A stretch of DNA of 64,000 nucleotides from Geodermatophilus obscurus DSM 43160 (GCF_000025345.1 NC_013757.1:1054001-1118000); one strand, 5' to 3'. Shown: positions 9,256 through 18,926, counted from the first letter of the stretch. A program made the numbers and translations. The notes: generated by a model not told the origin, from the sequence alone.

Positions 9256-9261
9256 ATCCTA
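9256..9261 (-). promoter_or_regulatory. candidate -10 element for glpX
   Basis: On the minus strand the hexamer TAGGAT matches the actinobacterial TANNNT -10 consensus. It lies 62 bases upstream of the preferred glpX GTG, in the 72-bp divergent gap. No clear -35 hexamer was found. Confidence 0.3.
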
Positions 9262-9266
9262 GGGGG

Positions 9267-9860
9267 GTGACCTCCGCCGGCCCGACCAGTCAGCCTCCCG
9301 CGCAGGCGCCCTCACCGGCGATCGAGCGGGCCAACCGGATGAGCGCGGCCAACATGCTGCGGTCGCTGGCCCCGCTGGTGCTGATCTGCCTGGCGCTGGT
9401 GGGCTGGATGGCCTTCAAGCAGTCCGCCGTCGACACCGTCCGCGAGGTCGACCCCAGCAGCACCGTGCAGCTGGCCGCCGCCCGCGCCGGGTACCCGGTG
9501 GTCGCCCCCACGGGCCTCCCCGAGGGCTACCGCCCGACCAGCGCGCGCACCGACGCAGGCACGGCGGAAGCCGGCGACCCGGTCACCCTGGAGGTCGGCT
9601 ACCTCACGCCGTCGTCGGAGTACGCCGGCTTCGTGGTCAGCGACGACGCCCGCGCCGTCGCCGTCACCGGCGTCCTCGGCGGTGCGCAGGAGCAGGGCAC
9701 CGTCGACCTCGACGGCCAGGCCTGGACCCGGGGGACGACGGAGCGCGGCGAGACCGTGCTCTCCCGCACGGCCGACGGCATCACCGTGCTGGTCACCGGC
9801 TCGGCGACCGACGAGGAGCTGGCGACCGTCGCCGGAGCGGTGCGCCCCTACTCGGGCTGA
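9267..9860 (+). CDS. DUF4245 family membrane-anchored protein
   Basis: About 197 residues from GTG 9267. A Pro-rich cytosolic N-terminus is followed by one transmembrane helix at about 32-50 ([18 protein letters not shown]), then an extracytoplasmic domain of about 145 residues with the DUF4245 pattern ([19 protein letters not shown]). Function unknown, but DUF4245 genes are regularly divergent from glpX in actinobacteria. The short distance to a possible -10 suggests a leaderless or very short-leader mRNA. The 3' end overlaps the convergent xseB by 13 bp. Confidence 0.8.
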   Translation: MTSAGPTSQPPAQAPSPAIERANRMSAANMLRSLAPLVLICLALVGWMAFKQSAVDTVREVDPSSTVQLAAARAGYPVVAPTGLPEGYRPTSARTDAGTAEAGDPVTLEVGYLTPSSEYAGFVVSDDARAVAVTGVLGGAQEQGTVDLDGQAWTRGTTERGETVLSRTADGITVLVTGSATDEELATVAGAVRPYSG

Positions 9861-10066
9861 TCGCCGGGGGGCGCCGCGGGGAGGCGCTCGCGGGCCCGGT
9901 CCAGCCAGTGCCGGCACAGCTCGGCCAGCTGCTCCCCGCGCTCCCACAGGCCGAGGGACTCCTCGAGGGTCAGCCCGCCGGCCTCCAGTCGCCGGACGAC
10001 GTCGGCGAGCTCCTCGCGGGCCTGCTCGTAGGTGGTCGTCGGCTGCTCGCCCGGCTCGTCGCTCAC
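9848..10066 (-). CDS. xseB: exodeoxyribonuclease VII small subunit
   Basis: 72 residues from GTG 10066: short helical protein with the family pattern TYEQAREELADVVRRLEAGGLTLEESLGLWERGEQLAELC. It assembles in several copies with XseA to degrade single-stranded DNA to oligonucleotides. It lies 76 bp downstream of xseA on the same strand, so an operon is expected. Its stop overlaps the end of the convergent DUF4245 gene. Confidence 0.92.
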   Translation of the reverse strand: MSDEPGEQPTTTYEQAREELADVVRRLEAGGLTLEESLGLWERGEQLAELCRHWLDRARERLPAAPPGDQPE

Positions 10067-10142
10067 GCTGCCCCCGGTCCGGTCCCGCGGAACGCTCCGC
10101 TCCTCGCTCGTTCCTCGCTGATGCGCTCCCGTTCCTGTCCGC

Positions 10143-11363
10143 TCACGGCTGCCCATCCTCCCTGGCGACGCGCACCGGCAGCCGGCCACCCGCCACCCGC
10201 ACCGACAGCCGTTCGTCGTCGGCCACCTCGCCCGGCTCGCGGACCAGCGATCCGTCGGCCCGCTGCACGACGGCGTAGCCGCGCTCCAGCGTCGCGGCGG
10301 GGGAGAGCGCGGCGACCCGAGCACGGGCGTGCTCCAGGTCGCGCTCGGCGCCCTCCAGCCGGTGGGTCAGGCTCCGCCGGGCGCGGGTGCGCAGCTGCTC
10401 GACGTCGTCGGCCCGGCCGTGCAGCAGCCGCTGCGGATCGGCCAGGACGGGCCGGCTGCGGACGCTCTCCAGCCACCGCTCCTGCTGCTCCAGCCGGGCG
10501 CCGACGAGGTGGCGGGCCCGGGCGCGCAGCCCGTCGACCAGGCGGCGCTGCTCGCCGATCTCGGGCACCACGCGGTGCGCGGCGTCGGTGGGGGTGGCGG
10601 CCCGGACGTCGGCGGCGTGGTCGACCAGCGTGGTGTCGGTCTCGTGGCCGACGGCGGTCACCACGGGCGTACGGCACGCGGCAATCGCGCGGACCAGGCC
10701 CTCGTCGGAGAAGGGCAGCAGGTCCTCGACCGAGCCGCCGCCGCGGGCGACGACGATGACCTCGACCTCCGGGTCCCGGTCCAGCCGCTGCAGGCCCTCG
10801 ATGACCGACGACGCCGCCGAGGGCCCCTGCACGAGGCTGTGGTGGACGGCGAACCGGACGGCGGGCCAGCGGCGGCGGGCGGTGACCAGGACGTCGCGCT
10901 CGGCGGCGCTGTCGCGGCCGGTGACCACCCCGACGACGGCGGGCGCGAACGGCAGCGGGCGCTTGCGGGCGGCGTCGAAGAGCCCCTCGGCGGCCAGCAG
11001 CCGGCGGATCCGCTCGATGCGGGCCAGCAGCTCGCCGAGGCCGACGGCGCGGATCTCGGTGGCGCGCAGCGAGAAGGACCCGCGGGCGATGTAGTAGTCC
11101 GGCCGTGCCCGCACGATGACGCGGGCGCCCTCGGTGAGCTCCAGGCCCGGCCGGCCGGCGACGTCGCGGCTGCAGGTCACCGGCACCGACAGGTCGGCGG
11201 CCGGGTCGCGCAGGGTGAGGAACACCGTCGCCCCACCGCGCCGGGACAGCTGGGCCACCTGCCCCTCGACCCAGACCTCACCCAGCCGGCCGATCCACTC
11301 GGCGACCTTGCGGGCCACCGTGCGGACCGGCCAGGGGGCTTCCGGTGTGGAGGGGGAGGTCAT
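10143..11363 (-). CDS. xseA: exodeoxyribonuclease VII large subunit
   Basis: 406 residues from ATG 11363. An N-terminal OB fold (about 15-110: [23 protein letters not shown]) binds ssDNA. The catalytic core carries [27 protein letters not shown] and [15 protein letters not shown], and is followed by a long helical region that binds XseB. It degrades ssDNA processively from both ends and is part of DNA repair. Coding runs open upstream of the ATG, but the family start and composition change support 11363. Operon with xseB. Confidence 0.95.
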   Translation of the reverse strand: MTSPSTPEAPWPVRTVARKVAEWIGRLGEVWVEGQVAQLSRRGGATVFLTLRDPAADLSVPVTCSRDVAGRPGLELTEGARVIVRARPDYYIARGSFSLRATEIRAVGLGELLARIERIRRLLAAEGLFDAARKRPLPFAPAVVGVVTGRDSAAERDVLVTARRRWPAVRFAVHHSLVQGPSAASSVIEGLQRLDRDPEVEVIVVARGGGSVEDLLPFSDEGLVRAIAACRTPVVTAVGHETDTTLVDHAADVRAATPTDAAHRVVPEIGEQRRLVDGLRARARHLVGARLEQQERWLESVRSRPVLADPQRLLHGRADDVEQLRTRARRSLTHRLEGAERDLEHARARVAALSPAATLERGYAVVQRADGSLVREPGEVADDERLSVRVAGGRLPVRVAREDGQP

Positions 11364-11437
11364 CCCCCGAGCGTGCCAAACGGTGACGACGCTGCGTGGA
11401 GCTGCCCGGGGTGGCCCCTGCCCCCGGCATCCCCGCA

Positions 11438-11487
11438 GCGACCCGCCGCGGGCTCGCGAGTGGCGGGGGCGGGGAGGTCCTCCCTCA
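11438..11487 (-). repeat. dispersed palindromic element, copy after the lipid-droplet gene
   Basis: On the minus strand this reads from the TGA at 11487 through GAGGGAGGACCTCC and CCGCCACTCGCGAGCCC. It matches the same relative order (stop codon, GGACC, C-rich tract, CTCGC-GAGC core) seen at 16804-16846 and 63030-63092. It occupies most of the 121-bp gap before xseA. Confidence 0.5.
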
Positions 11488-13044
11488 GGCGCCGCGCGGG
11501 GCCAGCGGGCTGTCCTCGACCGCCTGGCGCTCCAACTTCTCCAGCCGGTTGCGCAGCATCCGCAGGTACGGCTCGCGGGCCCGGGTGGCCTCCTCGTAGG
11601 CCACCAGGTCGGCCACGGTGGCGAGCTGGTAACCGCGCAGCCGACCACGCAGCTGGGCGACGGTGAAGCTGTCGTAGCCCTCGACCGGCGCGGAGCCCGC
11701 CGCCACGGCGCCGGTGGTGTCCGCGGCGTCCTCGGCGGTGGCCGACTCGTCCACGTCGGTGCGGACGCCGGTCGCGGCGGCCACGTCGGTGCCGCCCTCG
11801 TCGGTGGCGACCACGTCAGCGGTGCCGCCCTCGCCGGTGCCGGCCGCCTCGGTGGCGCCTTCGCCGGTGTCGCCCTCGTCGGTGGTGCCGGCGTCGTCCG
11901 TCGCGGTCGGTGCGGACGTGTCCTCACCCGTGCCGATCGCGTCGTCCACCTGCGCGCCCGCGGCGGTGACGACCTCGTCGCCGCTGCCGGTGGCGTCCCG
12001 GTCGTCCCCGGCGGGCGTGCCCTCGGTGGAGGGCCGGGTGTCGGCGTCGCTGGCCTCGCTGCCGAGCGCCTCGTCGACACCGGTGTCCTGCTCGTCGGCC
12101 TGGGCCGGGGCGCCGGGGGTCTCGTCGGCGGACGCCCCGGGTGCGCCGGCTCCCTCGTCGGTCGGCGCCTGGGGCGCGGCGGCGTCCCCGTCGGTCGGCG
12201 CCTCGGGTGCGGCGACGCCCTCGTCGGTCACGGTTCCCTCGACGGTCGCGACACCGCCGTCCGGGGTGAGGACGTCGACGTCGGTGGTCACGTCGGGGGC
12301 GCCGGACACCTCACCGACCGGCGAGCCGCCCGGGTCGCTGGGCGCCGGTGCGTCGGTCGCCGCGGACCCGTGCACGTCGAACTCGGTGGCGTCGGCGTCC
12401 AGCAGGGACGCCGGCGGGGTGGTCGGGCTCTCGGCGATCTCGTCGGTGTCGACGGTCCCGGTGTCCCCGGTGCCGCCGTCGACCAGGGCGCTGTCGGGGG
12501 CGCCGTCGGCCTCGAGCAGTGCGGTCTCCAGCGCGTCCTCCGTGGAGAGACCGGGCTCGGTGCGGTCGAGGCCGAGCCCCGCGGCGGCCACCTCGTCGCT
12601 GATGTCGGCGAGGGCCTCGACGACCTCCTCGGGCGCCGGGTCGGCGGGCAGGCCGGAGACCTCGTCGTCGATCAGCGCGGCGACCTCCTCGGCCATCTCC
12701 TCGTCGTCGGCGACCGGCGCGGAGGCGCGGTCGAAGGAGGTGGGCTGGTCGAACCCGGGGGCGCGGTCGAAGGCGGAGCTGCGGCCGGCGGCCGGCCCGG
12801 GCATGTCCTCGTCGAAGGTCGCCAGCCCCGGCTCGGCCTCGCCGCGCAGGCCGGTGAAGACCTCGTCGCCGCGGGCGACCAGACCGGAGTAGTGCTGCTG
12901 CAGCTTCATCGTGGCCTGCATGGCCAGCCCGAGCACCCGCACGGGCAGGCCCGGCAGCGTCCGGGGCAGCTGGAGGGTGTCGTCGAGGACGGTGGCGGCC
13001 AGGCCGACCACCGCACGGACGACCTGTGGGATCTCACGCGACAT
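11485..13044 (-). CDS. lipid droplet-associated protein family, with long acidic low-complexity centre
   Basis: 519 residues from ATG 13044. The N-terminus (about 1-70: [43 protein letters not shown]) is an amphipathic, membrane-surface type helical region. The C-terminus (about 465-515: [45 protein letters not shown]) is a helical domain. Both ends match the actinobacterial lipid-droplet-associated family (the M. tuberculosis gene at this position is Rv1109c). Between them are roughly 350 residues dominated by Asp, Glu, Thr, Gly, Ala and Pro, with repeated APTDEG-like and TDEGGT-like units. The conserved place between xseA and ispH supports the assignment. The disordered centre may be a spacer; its length is unusual. 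Confidence 0.72.
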   Translation of the reverse strand: MSREIPQVVRAVVGLAATVLDDTLQLPRTLPGLPVRVLGLAMQATMKLQQHYSGLVARGDEVFTGLRGEAEPGLATFDEDMPGPAAGRSSAFDRAPGFDQPTSFDRASAPVADDEEMAEEVAALIDDEVSGLPADPAPEEVVEALADISDEVAAAGLGLDRTEPGLSTEDALETALLEADGAPDSALVDGGTGDTGTVDTDEIAESPTTPPASLLDADATEFDVHGSAATDAPAPSDPGGSPVGEVSGAPDVTTDVDVLTPDGGVATVEGTVTDEGVAAPEAPTDGDAAAPQAPTDEGAGAPGASADETPGAPAQADEQDTGVDEALGSEASDADTRPSTEGTPAGDDRDATGSGDEVVTAAGAQVDDAIGTGEDTSAPTATDDAGTTDEGDTGEGATEAAGTGEGGTADVVATDEGGTDVAAATGVRTDVDESATAEDAADTTGAVAAGSAPVEGYDSFTVAQLRGRLRGYQLATVADLVAYEEATRAREPYLRMLRNRLEKLERQAVEDSPLAPRGA

Positions 13045-13364
13045 GGCCCCACCCTGCCCCGAAACGCCGCGCCCGACACCCCCGCGCTGGCGGCGACCAC
13101 ACGGATGGTGGTACGCGACTCGTCCCTGGGCGGCGACCCCTCCGGGGTCCCGCAGGGTCCCGTCGCGAGCTCGCGAGCGGCGGGGCAGGTGGCCCCCTGC
13201 AGGGTCCCGGTGTGAGTCTGCTGACACTCAGGGGCGACGACCCTCCGGGGTCCCGCAGGGTCCCGTCGCGAGCTCGCGCGTGGCCGGGGCGGGTGGCCCC
13301 TGCAGGGTCCCGGTGTGAGCGTGCGAACACCGGGGGGCAGGGGGTCCTTCTCTACCATGGGGCC
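13045..13364. other. 320-bp gene-free region with tandem repeat upstream of ispH
   Basis: No credible gene. It separates the divergent lipid-droplet gene and ispH, so it must hold both promoters. Most of it is taken up by two tandem copies of a palindromic element (13132-13216 and 13233-13319) and a partial third (GGGGTCCTTC at 13340-13349) running up to the ispH start. A hexamer TACCAT at 13353-13358 could be a -10, which would give ispH an almost leaderless transcript. Confidence 0.6.
13132..13319. repeat. tandem pair of 85-87 bp palindromic elements
   Basis: Copy 1 is 13132-13216 and copy 2 is 13233-13319, a period of about 101-103 bp. Both run CTCCGGGGTCCCGCAGGGTC, then CGTCGCGAGCTCGCG, then GGTGGCCCC, CTGCAGGGTCCCGGTGTGAG. 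Copy 2 differs at a few positions (for example GCGTGGCC for GAGCGG). The CTGCAGGGTCCC and GGGACCCTGCAG-like segments can pair within each copy. The same core occurs singly after several stop codons in this window. Confidence 0.75.
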
Positions 13365-14339
13365 ATGGCTGATCAGCGCGGACGTGTCCTGCTGGCCGAT
13401 CCCCGGGGCTACTGCGCCGGCGTGGACCGGGCGGTGGTCGCCGTCGAGCGCGCCCTGGAGATCCACGGCGCCCCGGTCTACGTCCGCAAGCAGATCGTCC
13501 ACAACAAGCACGTGGTGGCCACGCTGGAGCGGCGTGGGGCGGTCTTCGTCGACGAGACCGACGAGGTGCCCGAGGGCTCGGTCGTCGTCTTCAGCGCCCA
13601 CGGCGTCTCGCCGACGGTGCACGCCGAGGCCGCGGCCCGGCAGCTGCGGACCATCGACGCGACCTGCCCGCTGGTGACCAAGGTGCATCAGGAGGCCAAG
13701 CGGTTCGCCCGTGACGACTACGACATCCTGCTGATCGGCCACCGCGGCCACGAGGAGGTCGAGGGCACCTCCGGCGAGGCGCCCGACCACATCCAGCTCG
13801 TCGACGGTGCCGAGGACGTCGCCGACGTCCAGGTCCGCGACCCGGAGAAGGTCGTCTGGCTGTCCCAGACCACGCTGTCGGTCGACGAGACCCTGGCGAC
13901 GGTCGACCAGCTGAAGACGCGCTTCCCCGGCCTGCAGTCCCCGCCCAGCGACGACATCTGCTACGCCACGCAGAACCGGCAGCAGGCCGTCAAGCAGATG
14001 GCCGCCGAGTGCGACCTGGTCATCGTGGTCGGCTCGACGAACTCGTCGAACTCCGTCCGGCTGGTCGAGGTGGCGCTCGAGGCCGGTGCCCGCGCCTCGT
14101 ACCTGGTCGACTTCGCCTCCGAGATCGACCCCGCCTGGCTCGAGGGCGTGGGCACCGTCGGCGTCACCAGTGGCGCGTCGGTGCCAGAGGTGCTGGTCGG
14201 CGAGGTGCTCGACTGGCTGGCCGAGCGCGGCTTCCCCGACGTGGAGACGGTCAAGGCCGCCGAGGAGCGGCTGGTGTTCGCGCTGCCGCACGAACTGCGC
14301 CCGCGCCGCACCGAGCGCTCCACCGCCGACCCGGCCTGA
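13365..14339 (+). CDS. ispH: 4-hydroxy-3-methylbut-2-enyl diphosphate reductase
   Basis: Last step of the MEP isoprenoid pathway: reduces HMBPP to IPP and DMAPP with a 4Fe-4S cluster. 324 residues from ATG 13365. The three cluster cysteines are in [18 protein letters not shown] and CYATQNRQ; the catalytic Glu lies in the [18 protein letters not shown] stretch, and substrate-binding GSTNSSNS is present. The start is chosen because the family begins with a short lead to the first Cys motif. The gene is flanked upstream by the tandem repeats and downstream by a strong terminator shared with the convergent DUF6542 gene. Confidence 0.96.
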   Translation: MADQRGRVLLADPRGYCAGVDRAVVAVERALEIHGAPVYVRKQIVHNKHVVATLERRGAVFVDETDEVPEGSVVVFSAHGVSPTVHAEAAARQLRTIDATCPLVTKVHQEAKRFARDDYDILLIGHRGHEEVEGTSGEAPDHIQLVDGAEDVADVQVRDPEKVVWLSQTTLSVDETLATVDQLKTRFPGLQSPPSDDICYATQNRQQAVKQMAAECDLVIVVGSTNSSNSVRLVEVALEAGARASYLVDFASEIDPAWLEGVGTVGVTSGASVPEVLVGEVLDWLAERGFPDVETVKAAEERLVFALPHELRPRRTERSTADPA

Positions 14340-14403
14340 GCGAGGACCCCGCCGGGGTCCCCACAGGCTCAGGACGCTCTGCAGGGGACGCCCACGAACG
14401 ACG

Positions 14404-14435
14404 ACGGCCCCCTCCCGATCCCGGGAGGGGGCCGT
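14404..14435. terminator. strong bidirectional terminator between ispH and DUF6542 gene
   Basis: Arms 14404-14417 and 14422-14435 form a perfect 14-bp GC-rich stem with a 4-base loop. It sits between the convergent ispH (stop 14339) and the DUF6542 gene (stop 14451). A weaker 7-bp hairpin (14344-14360) precedes it. Confidence 0.8.
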
Positions 14436-14450
14436 TCCACGGGGTCACCT

Positions 14451-15281
14451 TCAGCGGCGGGCGGCCCACCGGATCAGCGCGACGACCGCGGCGGCGGCGG
14501 TGGCGACCACCATCGCCGGGAAGCCGCGGATGAGCAGGGTGGCCACCGATGCGAGGTTCAGCGGGGCCGACGGGGCGAGCGCGGTGTTCAGCACGGCGAC
14601 GGCGATGTAGACCAGCGGCGGGGCGACCACCGTGGTGAACAGGTCGGCGCGGCGGACCGCCACCGTGGCCACGGCGCTGGCCACGGCGAGCGTTCCGAGC
14701 GTGGCCAGGCCCAGGCCGGCACCGATCCAGGACTCGAGGGCCGCACCGGCCAGGGTGACCAGGAAGACCGCGAGCACGGCGACCGCGCCGCGCAGCCCGC
14801 TGCCGCTCTCCGGCGCCTGCGCCGTCGCGCCGCGACCGGCGGGGCGGCGGGGCGTGGACCGGGGCTCGGGCGCCCGCGCACCGCGGCGGCGGTCGTCGGC
14901 GTCGTCCGACCCCTCCGAGGCGTGCAGGTCGCGGGAGCGGTCCTCGCGGACCCGGGGGCGGTCGGCGTCGGAGGGGACGGGTCGGCCGCGGCCGACCTCC
15001 CGGGAGGGACGCGCGGCCCGCTCGCCGGACGGGCGCGGGTGCAGCGGGGGACGACGGTCGTCACGGCCGTGCGCGGAGCGGGCCATGTGGTCGCCGTGCG
15101 CGGAGCGGGCCATGTCCTCGGGGAACGGCGGCAGCCCCGCCCGCATCCGCGGGGGCGGCGGCGGCACCGGCGGGCGGCCGATGCGCGACACGTAGTCCGC
15201 CGCCTCGGGGCGGGCGCCGGCGCGCCGGTCGGCACGCGGCCCGGCCTCGCGCCAGGTGTCGGCCGTGCTCACCGAGGCCAT
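14451..15281 (-). CDS. DUF6542-type membrane protein
   Basis: 276 residues from ATG 15281. The first two thirds are hydrophilic, Arg/Pro/Asp-rich and probably disordered, including a repeated ARSAHGDHMARSAHG stretch near residues 57-71. The C-terminal 115 residues hold four hydrophobic helices (LRGAVAVLAVFLVTLAGAAL, LATLGTLAVASAVATVAV, VVAPPLVYIAVAVLN, FPAMVVATAAAAVVALI). This layout matches actinobacterial DUF6542 proteins found next to ispH. Function unknown. Confidence 0.7.
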   Translation of the reverse strand: MASVSTADTWREAGPRADRRAGARPEAADYVSRIGRPPVPPPPPRMRAGLPPFPEDMARSAHGDHMARSAHGRDDRRPPLHPRPSGERAARPSREVGRGRPVPSDADRPRVREDRSRDLHASEGSDDADDRRRGARAPEPRSTPRRPAGRGATAQAPESGSGLRGAVAVLAVFLVTLAGAALESWIGAGLGLATLGTLAVASAVATVAVRRADLFTTVVAPPLVYIAVAVLNTALAPSAPLNLASVATLLIRGFPAMVVATAAAAVVALIRWAARR

Positions 15282-15499
15282 GGCGGACCTCCCGTCCCCT
15301 CGTCGGCGGACTCCCTCGCGGGCGTCCCTGTCGAGGGCAACGGTAACGACGGCCGCAGGAGCCACGGGGGAGGACGGCACCGAATCGCGCTGTGCAGAAG
15401 TGCCAAAACCGCAGCCCCGGAAGCACATCCGGTGGGGGCCGCGGGACGGCTGTGACGGAACGGCACCGCCGCGACGACCGGTGTACCCCGGGCTCGGCG

Positions 15500-16618
15500 T
15501 CAGCCCGTCGTGCCGTCGCGCTCGGCCGCCGGCGGGCCGTCGTCGTGCGCGGCCGGCCCGGTGCGGCGGGGCAGGTCCCCGGGCAGCGGGAGCTCAGCCG
15601 GCCGCAGGGTGCGCACCGTGGCCTCCACCGGTGGCGGCGTGGGCACCGGGGACTCCGCGACACCGAGGTCGTCGAAGCGGCGGGCGGCGACCAGCACCGA
15701 GCTCTCGTAGGAGCCGACGGTCTCGTTGTAACGGGTCAGCGTCGAGGACAGCGCCGAGCCCAGGCGGGTGAGGTGGCCGGAGAGGGTGGACAGCCGGGCG
15801 TGCAGCCGGCGGCCGACCTCCAGCACCTGGTCGGCGTCGCGGGCCAGCCGCTCCTGCCGCCACGAGTAGGCGACGGTGCGCAGCAGCGCGAGCAGCGTGC
15901 TGGGTGTGGCCAGCACGACGTCGCGGGCGAAGCCGTACTCGAGCAGGCCGGGCTCGGCCTCCAGCGCGGTGGTGAGGAACCCGTCGGAGGGCACGAAGAG
16001 CACCGTGAACGGCGCCGCCGGGCGGAACGCCGTGGGGTAGCGGCGGGCGGCGAGGATGTCGACGTGGGCGCGCAGCTGGCGGGCGTGCGCGACGATCCGC
16101 TCGGCGCGCACCGCGACGTCCTCGGCCTGCACCGCCTCGATGTAACCGGTGAACGGCACCTTGGCGTCGACCACCACCTGGCGGCCGTCGGAGAGGGTGA
16201 CCACCAGGTCGGGGCGCACGCCGGCGCCGGCGTCGTTGGTGGCGGAGGGCTGCTCGACGAAGTCGCAGTGCTCGAGCAGCCCGGCCACCTCGACCACCCG
16301 GCGCAGCTGCACCTCGCCCCACCGGCCGCGCACGTGCGGGGTGCGCAGGGCGGTGACCAGCGCGGCGGTCTCTTGGCGCAGCATCGCCGAGGTCTGCCCC
16401 ACGGTGCCCATCTGCTCGCGGAGCTCGCCGTGCGCGGTGGCCCGGTCCCGCTCGATGCCGGCCAGCAGGCGGTGCAGGTGGTCCAGCGACTCGTGCACCG
16501 GTTCCAGACCGTCGTCGGCCGGCCGGTTGCGGGCGACCAGCGCGACGACGCCCAGGGTGACCGCGGTGGCCAGCAGCGCGCCGACGAGGAGACCGGTGAG
16601 CAGCGAGGCGGCGTCCAC
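15500..16618 (-). CDS. rmuC: DNA recombination protein RmuC
   Basis: About 372 residues from GTG 16618. One N-terminal membrane helix (ASLLTGLLVGALLATAVTLGVVALV) is followed by a helical region and the RmuC nuclease-like domain: HVRGRWGEVQLRRVVEVAGL, then RPDLVVTLSDGRQVVVDAKVP with the PD-(D/E)XK-like Asp and Lys, then VLFVPSDGFL. It limits inversions or rearrangements at inverted repeats in E. coli; the biochemical role is not fixed. A longer frame from GTG 16663 is open, but family proteins begin right before the helix. The gene ends close to a Pro-rich tail. Confidence 0.88.
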   Translation of the reverse strand: MDAASLLTGLLVGALLATAVTLGVVALVARNRPADDGLEPVHESLDHLHRLLAGIERDRATAHGELREQMGTVGQTSAMLRQETAALVTALRTPHVRGRWGEVQLRRVVEVAGLLEHCDFVEQPSATNDAGAGVRPDLVVTLSDGRQVVVDAKVPFTGYIEAVQAEDVAVRAERIVAHARQLRAHVDILAARRYPTAFRPAAPFTVLFVPSDGFLTTALEAEPGLLEYGFARDVVLATPSTLLALLRTVAYSWRQERLARDADQVLEVGRRLHARLSTLSGHLTRLGSALSSTLTRYNETVGSYESSVLVAARRFDDLGVAESPVPTPPPVEATVRTLRPAELPLPGDLPRRTGPAAHDDGPPAAERDGTTG

Positions 16619-16741
16619 GACAGGGGAGCCTGCCGGACCGGTCCGACAGTTCCCGGGAGACACACGGCGCCTGGTGAGGTGCTGGAACGGCCGCCCTCCA
16701 GAGACCCGCGCCGAGCACGGTGAGGCGCTGGAACGGCCCCC

Positions 16742-16846
16742 TTGCAGCAGAAGGACCCCGTCCTCCCCACCCCTCGCAAGCTCGGGGCGGTGCCCTGGAC
16801 GGGCCGGCGAGCTTGCGAGCGGCGGGGGCGAGGAGGTCCTCTCTCA
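16742..16846. repeat. facing pair of dispersed palindromic elements
   Basis: Plus-strand copy 16742-16803 starts TTGCAGCAGAAGGACCCCG and contains CACCCCTCGCAAGCTCGGGG. It is followed by an inverted relative at 16804-16846 with core CGAGCTTGCGAGCGG running into the ogt stop codon (16844-16846). The first copy is nearly identical to the complement of 3614-3677. The pair fills the gap between ogt and rmuC. Confidence 0.65.
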
Positions 16847-17365
16847 GACGGTCACGGGAGCGTGCGCCGCCTCGTGGTCGAGCAGCCAGCGCTTGACCGG
16901 TGTCCCCCAGCGGAAGCCGCCGAGCCCGCCGTCGGAGCCGAGCACCCGGTGGCAGGGCACGAACAGCGCCGCGGCGTTGCGCGCGCAGGCGTTGGCCGCC
17001 GCGCGCACCGCAGCCGGGCGGCCGCAGCGCGCGGCGAAGGCGGCGTAGGTGTCCGGCTCGCCGGCGGGGACGGTGCGCAGCACCTCCCAGGCGTCCTCGA
17101 GGAAGGGGCCCGAGCGCTGGCGCACCGGGACGTCGTCGATGGCGGCGACGTCGCCGGCGACGAAGGCGGTGACGGCGTCGAGCACGGGCAGGTGCTCGAC
17201 CTCCTCGACCCAGGCCGGGCGCAGCGCGCGGTGCACCACGGGGAGGAGGTCGGCGACGTCGGCGGTCCAGCCGCTGGCGAGGACGGCGCCGCCGCGGTCC
17301 ACGACCACGGTGAACGGCCCCGGCGGGGTGTCGACGGTGGCGGAGCGGGCGGGAAGCGGGGTCAT
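16844..17365 (-). CDS. ogt: methylated-DNA--protein-cysteine methyltransferase
   Basis: Suicide repair enzyme that removes alkyl groups from O6-methylguanine onto its own cysteine. 173 residues from ATG 17365. The active-site motif is present as PCHRVL, preceded by AANACARNAAALFV (helix-turn-helix and Asn hinge). The Gly-rich GGLGGFRWG follows. The start overlaps the stop of the upstream Ada-AlkA gene by ATGA (17362-17365), so the two alkylation-repair genes are translationally coupled. The ATG is preferred over an upstream open frame for that reason. Confidence 0.93.
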   Translation of the reverse strand: MTPLPARSATVDTPPGPFTVVVDRGGAVLASGWTADVADLLPVVHRALRPAWVEEVEHLPVLDAVTAFVAGDVAAIDDVPVRQRSGPFLEDAWEVLRTVPAGEPDTYAAFAARCGRPAAVRAAANACARNAAALFVPCHRVLGSDGGLGGFRWGTPVKRWLLDHEAAHAPVTV

Positions 17366-18849
17366 GAGGCGCTCCGTTCGAGGGGGAGGGGTAGTGTCGA
17401 CAGGCTCGGCACGGCGAGGGCCCACAGGTGCATCACGGCGTAGGACCGCCACGGCCGCCAGCGGGTGGCGGCATCGGTGTCGGAGCTGCCGAGGGTGGCC
17501 AGGGAGCGGCGCAGCGCCAGGTCACCGGGCAGCCACACGTCGGGGTCGCCGAGTCCGCGCAGCGCCACCAGCGCGGCGGTCCACGGGCCGATCCCGGGGA
17601 CGGCGCGCAGCGCCCGGCCTGCCTCCGCGCGGTCGGCGCCGGGGTCCAGCGTCACCGCGCCGGACGCCAGCGCCTCGGCCAGCGCGTGCACGGTGCGCCG
17701 CCGGGCGCCGGTCAGACCGACGGCGGTGAGGTCGGCGTCGGCCAGCGCGGCCGGGCGGGGGAAGACGTGGGTCAGCGTGCCGACCGGCTCGGGCAGCGGC
17801 GTGCCCGCGGCCGAGAGCACCCGGGCGGTCAGCGTCCGGGCGCCGGCGAGTGAGACCTGCTGGCCGAGGACGGCGCGGACGGCGACCTCGTCGGCGTCGG
17901 GCGAGGCGGGCACCCGTCGTCCGGGCGCGGCGGCCACCAGCCCGGTCAGCGCCGGGTCGGCACCGAGGACGCCGTCGACCGCGACCGGGTCGGCGTCGAG
18001 GTCCAGCATCCGGCGGCAGCGGGCCACCGCCGTCCCCAGGTCGCGCAGCGCGGTGAGCTGCAGCCGGGCGGAGACCGCGGGGCCGCCGTCCGGGGTGGGG
18101 GAGAGGTGCACGACCCCGGGCCCGTGCGGCAGGTCGAGCACGCGGGAGAACGTCGTCCCGTCCCACTCCTCCAGCCCGGGGACGGCGTGCACGCCGAGGA
18201 AGAGCAGCACCTCCGCCGCCTCGTACGGGGCGCGCGCGGCCAGCCGCAGCGTCAGCCGGCCGGGGGTGCCGGGCGGGCCGGGCGGCGCGGTGCGGCGCAG
18301 CTCGGTGGGGGTGGCGGCGAAGACCTCGCGGACGGTGTCGTTGAACTGCCGGATGCTGGCGAACCCCGCGGCGAAGGCGACGTCGGCCATGGGCAGGTCG
18401 GTGGTCTCGACGAGCAGCCGGGCGGTCTGCGCGCGCTGCGCCCGGGCCAGCGCGAGCGGGCCGACACCGAGCTCGCCGACCAGCAGCCGGTGCAGCTGGC
18501 GCTCGGAGTAGCCCAGCCGCGCGGCCAGGCCGGGGACGCCGGAGCGCTCGACCTCGCCGTCGCCGATGAGCCGCACGGCCCGTGCGACGACGTCGGCGCG
18601 GGTGTCCCACTCCGGGGAGCCGGGGACGGCGTCGGGCCGGCAGCGGCGGCAGGCGCGGTAGCCCGCACCCTGGGCGGCGGCCGCGGTGGAGAAGAAGCTG
18701 ACGTTGTGCGCCAGCGGGGTGCGGGCCGGGCAGGAGGGGCGGCAGTAGATGCCGGTGGTGGCGACCGCGGTCACGAACCAGCCGTCGAACCGGGCGTCCC
18801 GGCTGGCGACCGCGCGGTAGCAGCGTTCGGCGTCCAGCGGCGGTGTCAC
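17362..18849 (-). CDS. Ada (methyl-phosphotriester) / AraC / AlkA glycosylase fusion
   Basis: 495 residues from GTG 18849. Domain order: Ada zinc domain with Cys36, Cys40, Cys67 and Cys70 (TTGIYCRPSCPAR...ACRRCRP; Cys36 should be the methyl acceptor); AraC-type HTH at about 85-185; AlkA N-terminal domain; HhH-GPD glycosylase with VPGIGPWTAALVAL and the catalytic Asp in LPGDLALR. It would sense methyl-phosphotriesters, activate transcription and excise 3-methyladenine. It is coupled to ogt by ATGA. This actinobacterial fusion is often called AlkA or AdaA-AlkA; likely autoregulated, which is inference. Confidence 0.9.
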   Translation of the reverse strand: MTPPLDAERCYRAVASRDARFDGWFVTAVATTGIYCRPSCPARTPLAHNVSFFSTAAAAQGAGYRACRRCRPDAVPGSPEWDTRADVVARAVRLIGDGEVERSGVPGLAARLGYSERQLHRLLVGELGVGPLALARAQRAQTARLLVETTDLPMADVAFAAGFASIRQFNDTVREVFAATPTELRRTAPPGPPGTPGRLTLRLAARAPYEAAEVLLFLGVHAVPGLEEWDGTTFSRVLDLPHGPGVVHLSPTPDGGPAVSARLQLTALRDLGTAVARCRRMLDLDADPVAVDGVLGADPALTGLVAAAPGRRVPASPDADEVAVRAVLGQQVSLAGARTLTARVLSAAGTPLPEPVGTLTHVFPRPAALADADLTAVGLTGARRRTVHALAEALASGAVTLDPGADRAEAGRALRAVPGIGPWTAALVALRGLGDPDVWLPGDLALRRSLATLGSSDTDAATRWRPWRSYAVMHLWALAVPSLSTLPLPLERSAS

Positions 18850-18926
18850 ACGACGAGCATGACAGCGCCGCGCCCCGGGAACTGGCGGTTTCCGGACGCG
18901 GCCGTCGGGTCCCGGGCCGGCAGGAA

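Noticed and set aside
11116-13215. Long plus-strand open frame antisense to the lipid-droplet and xseA genes
   Set aside because: No domain, Gly/Val/Arg-rich; the minus-strand genes have recognisable families.
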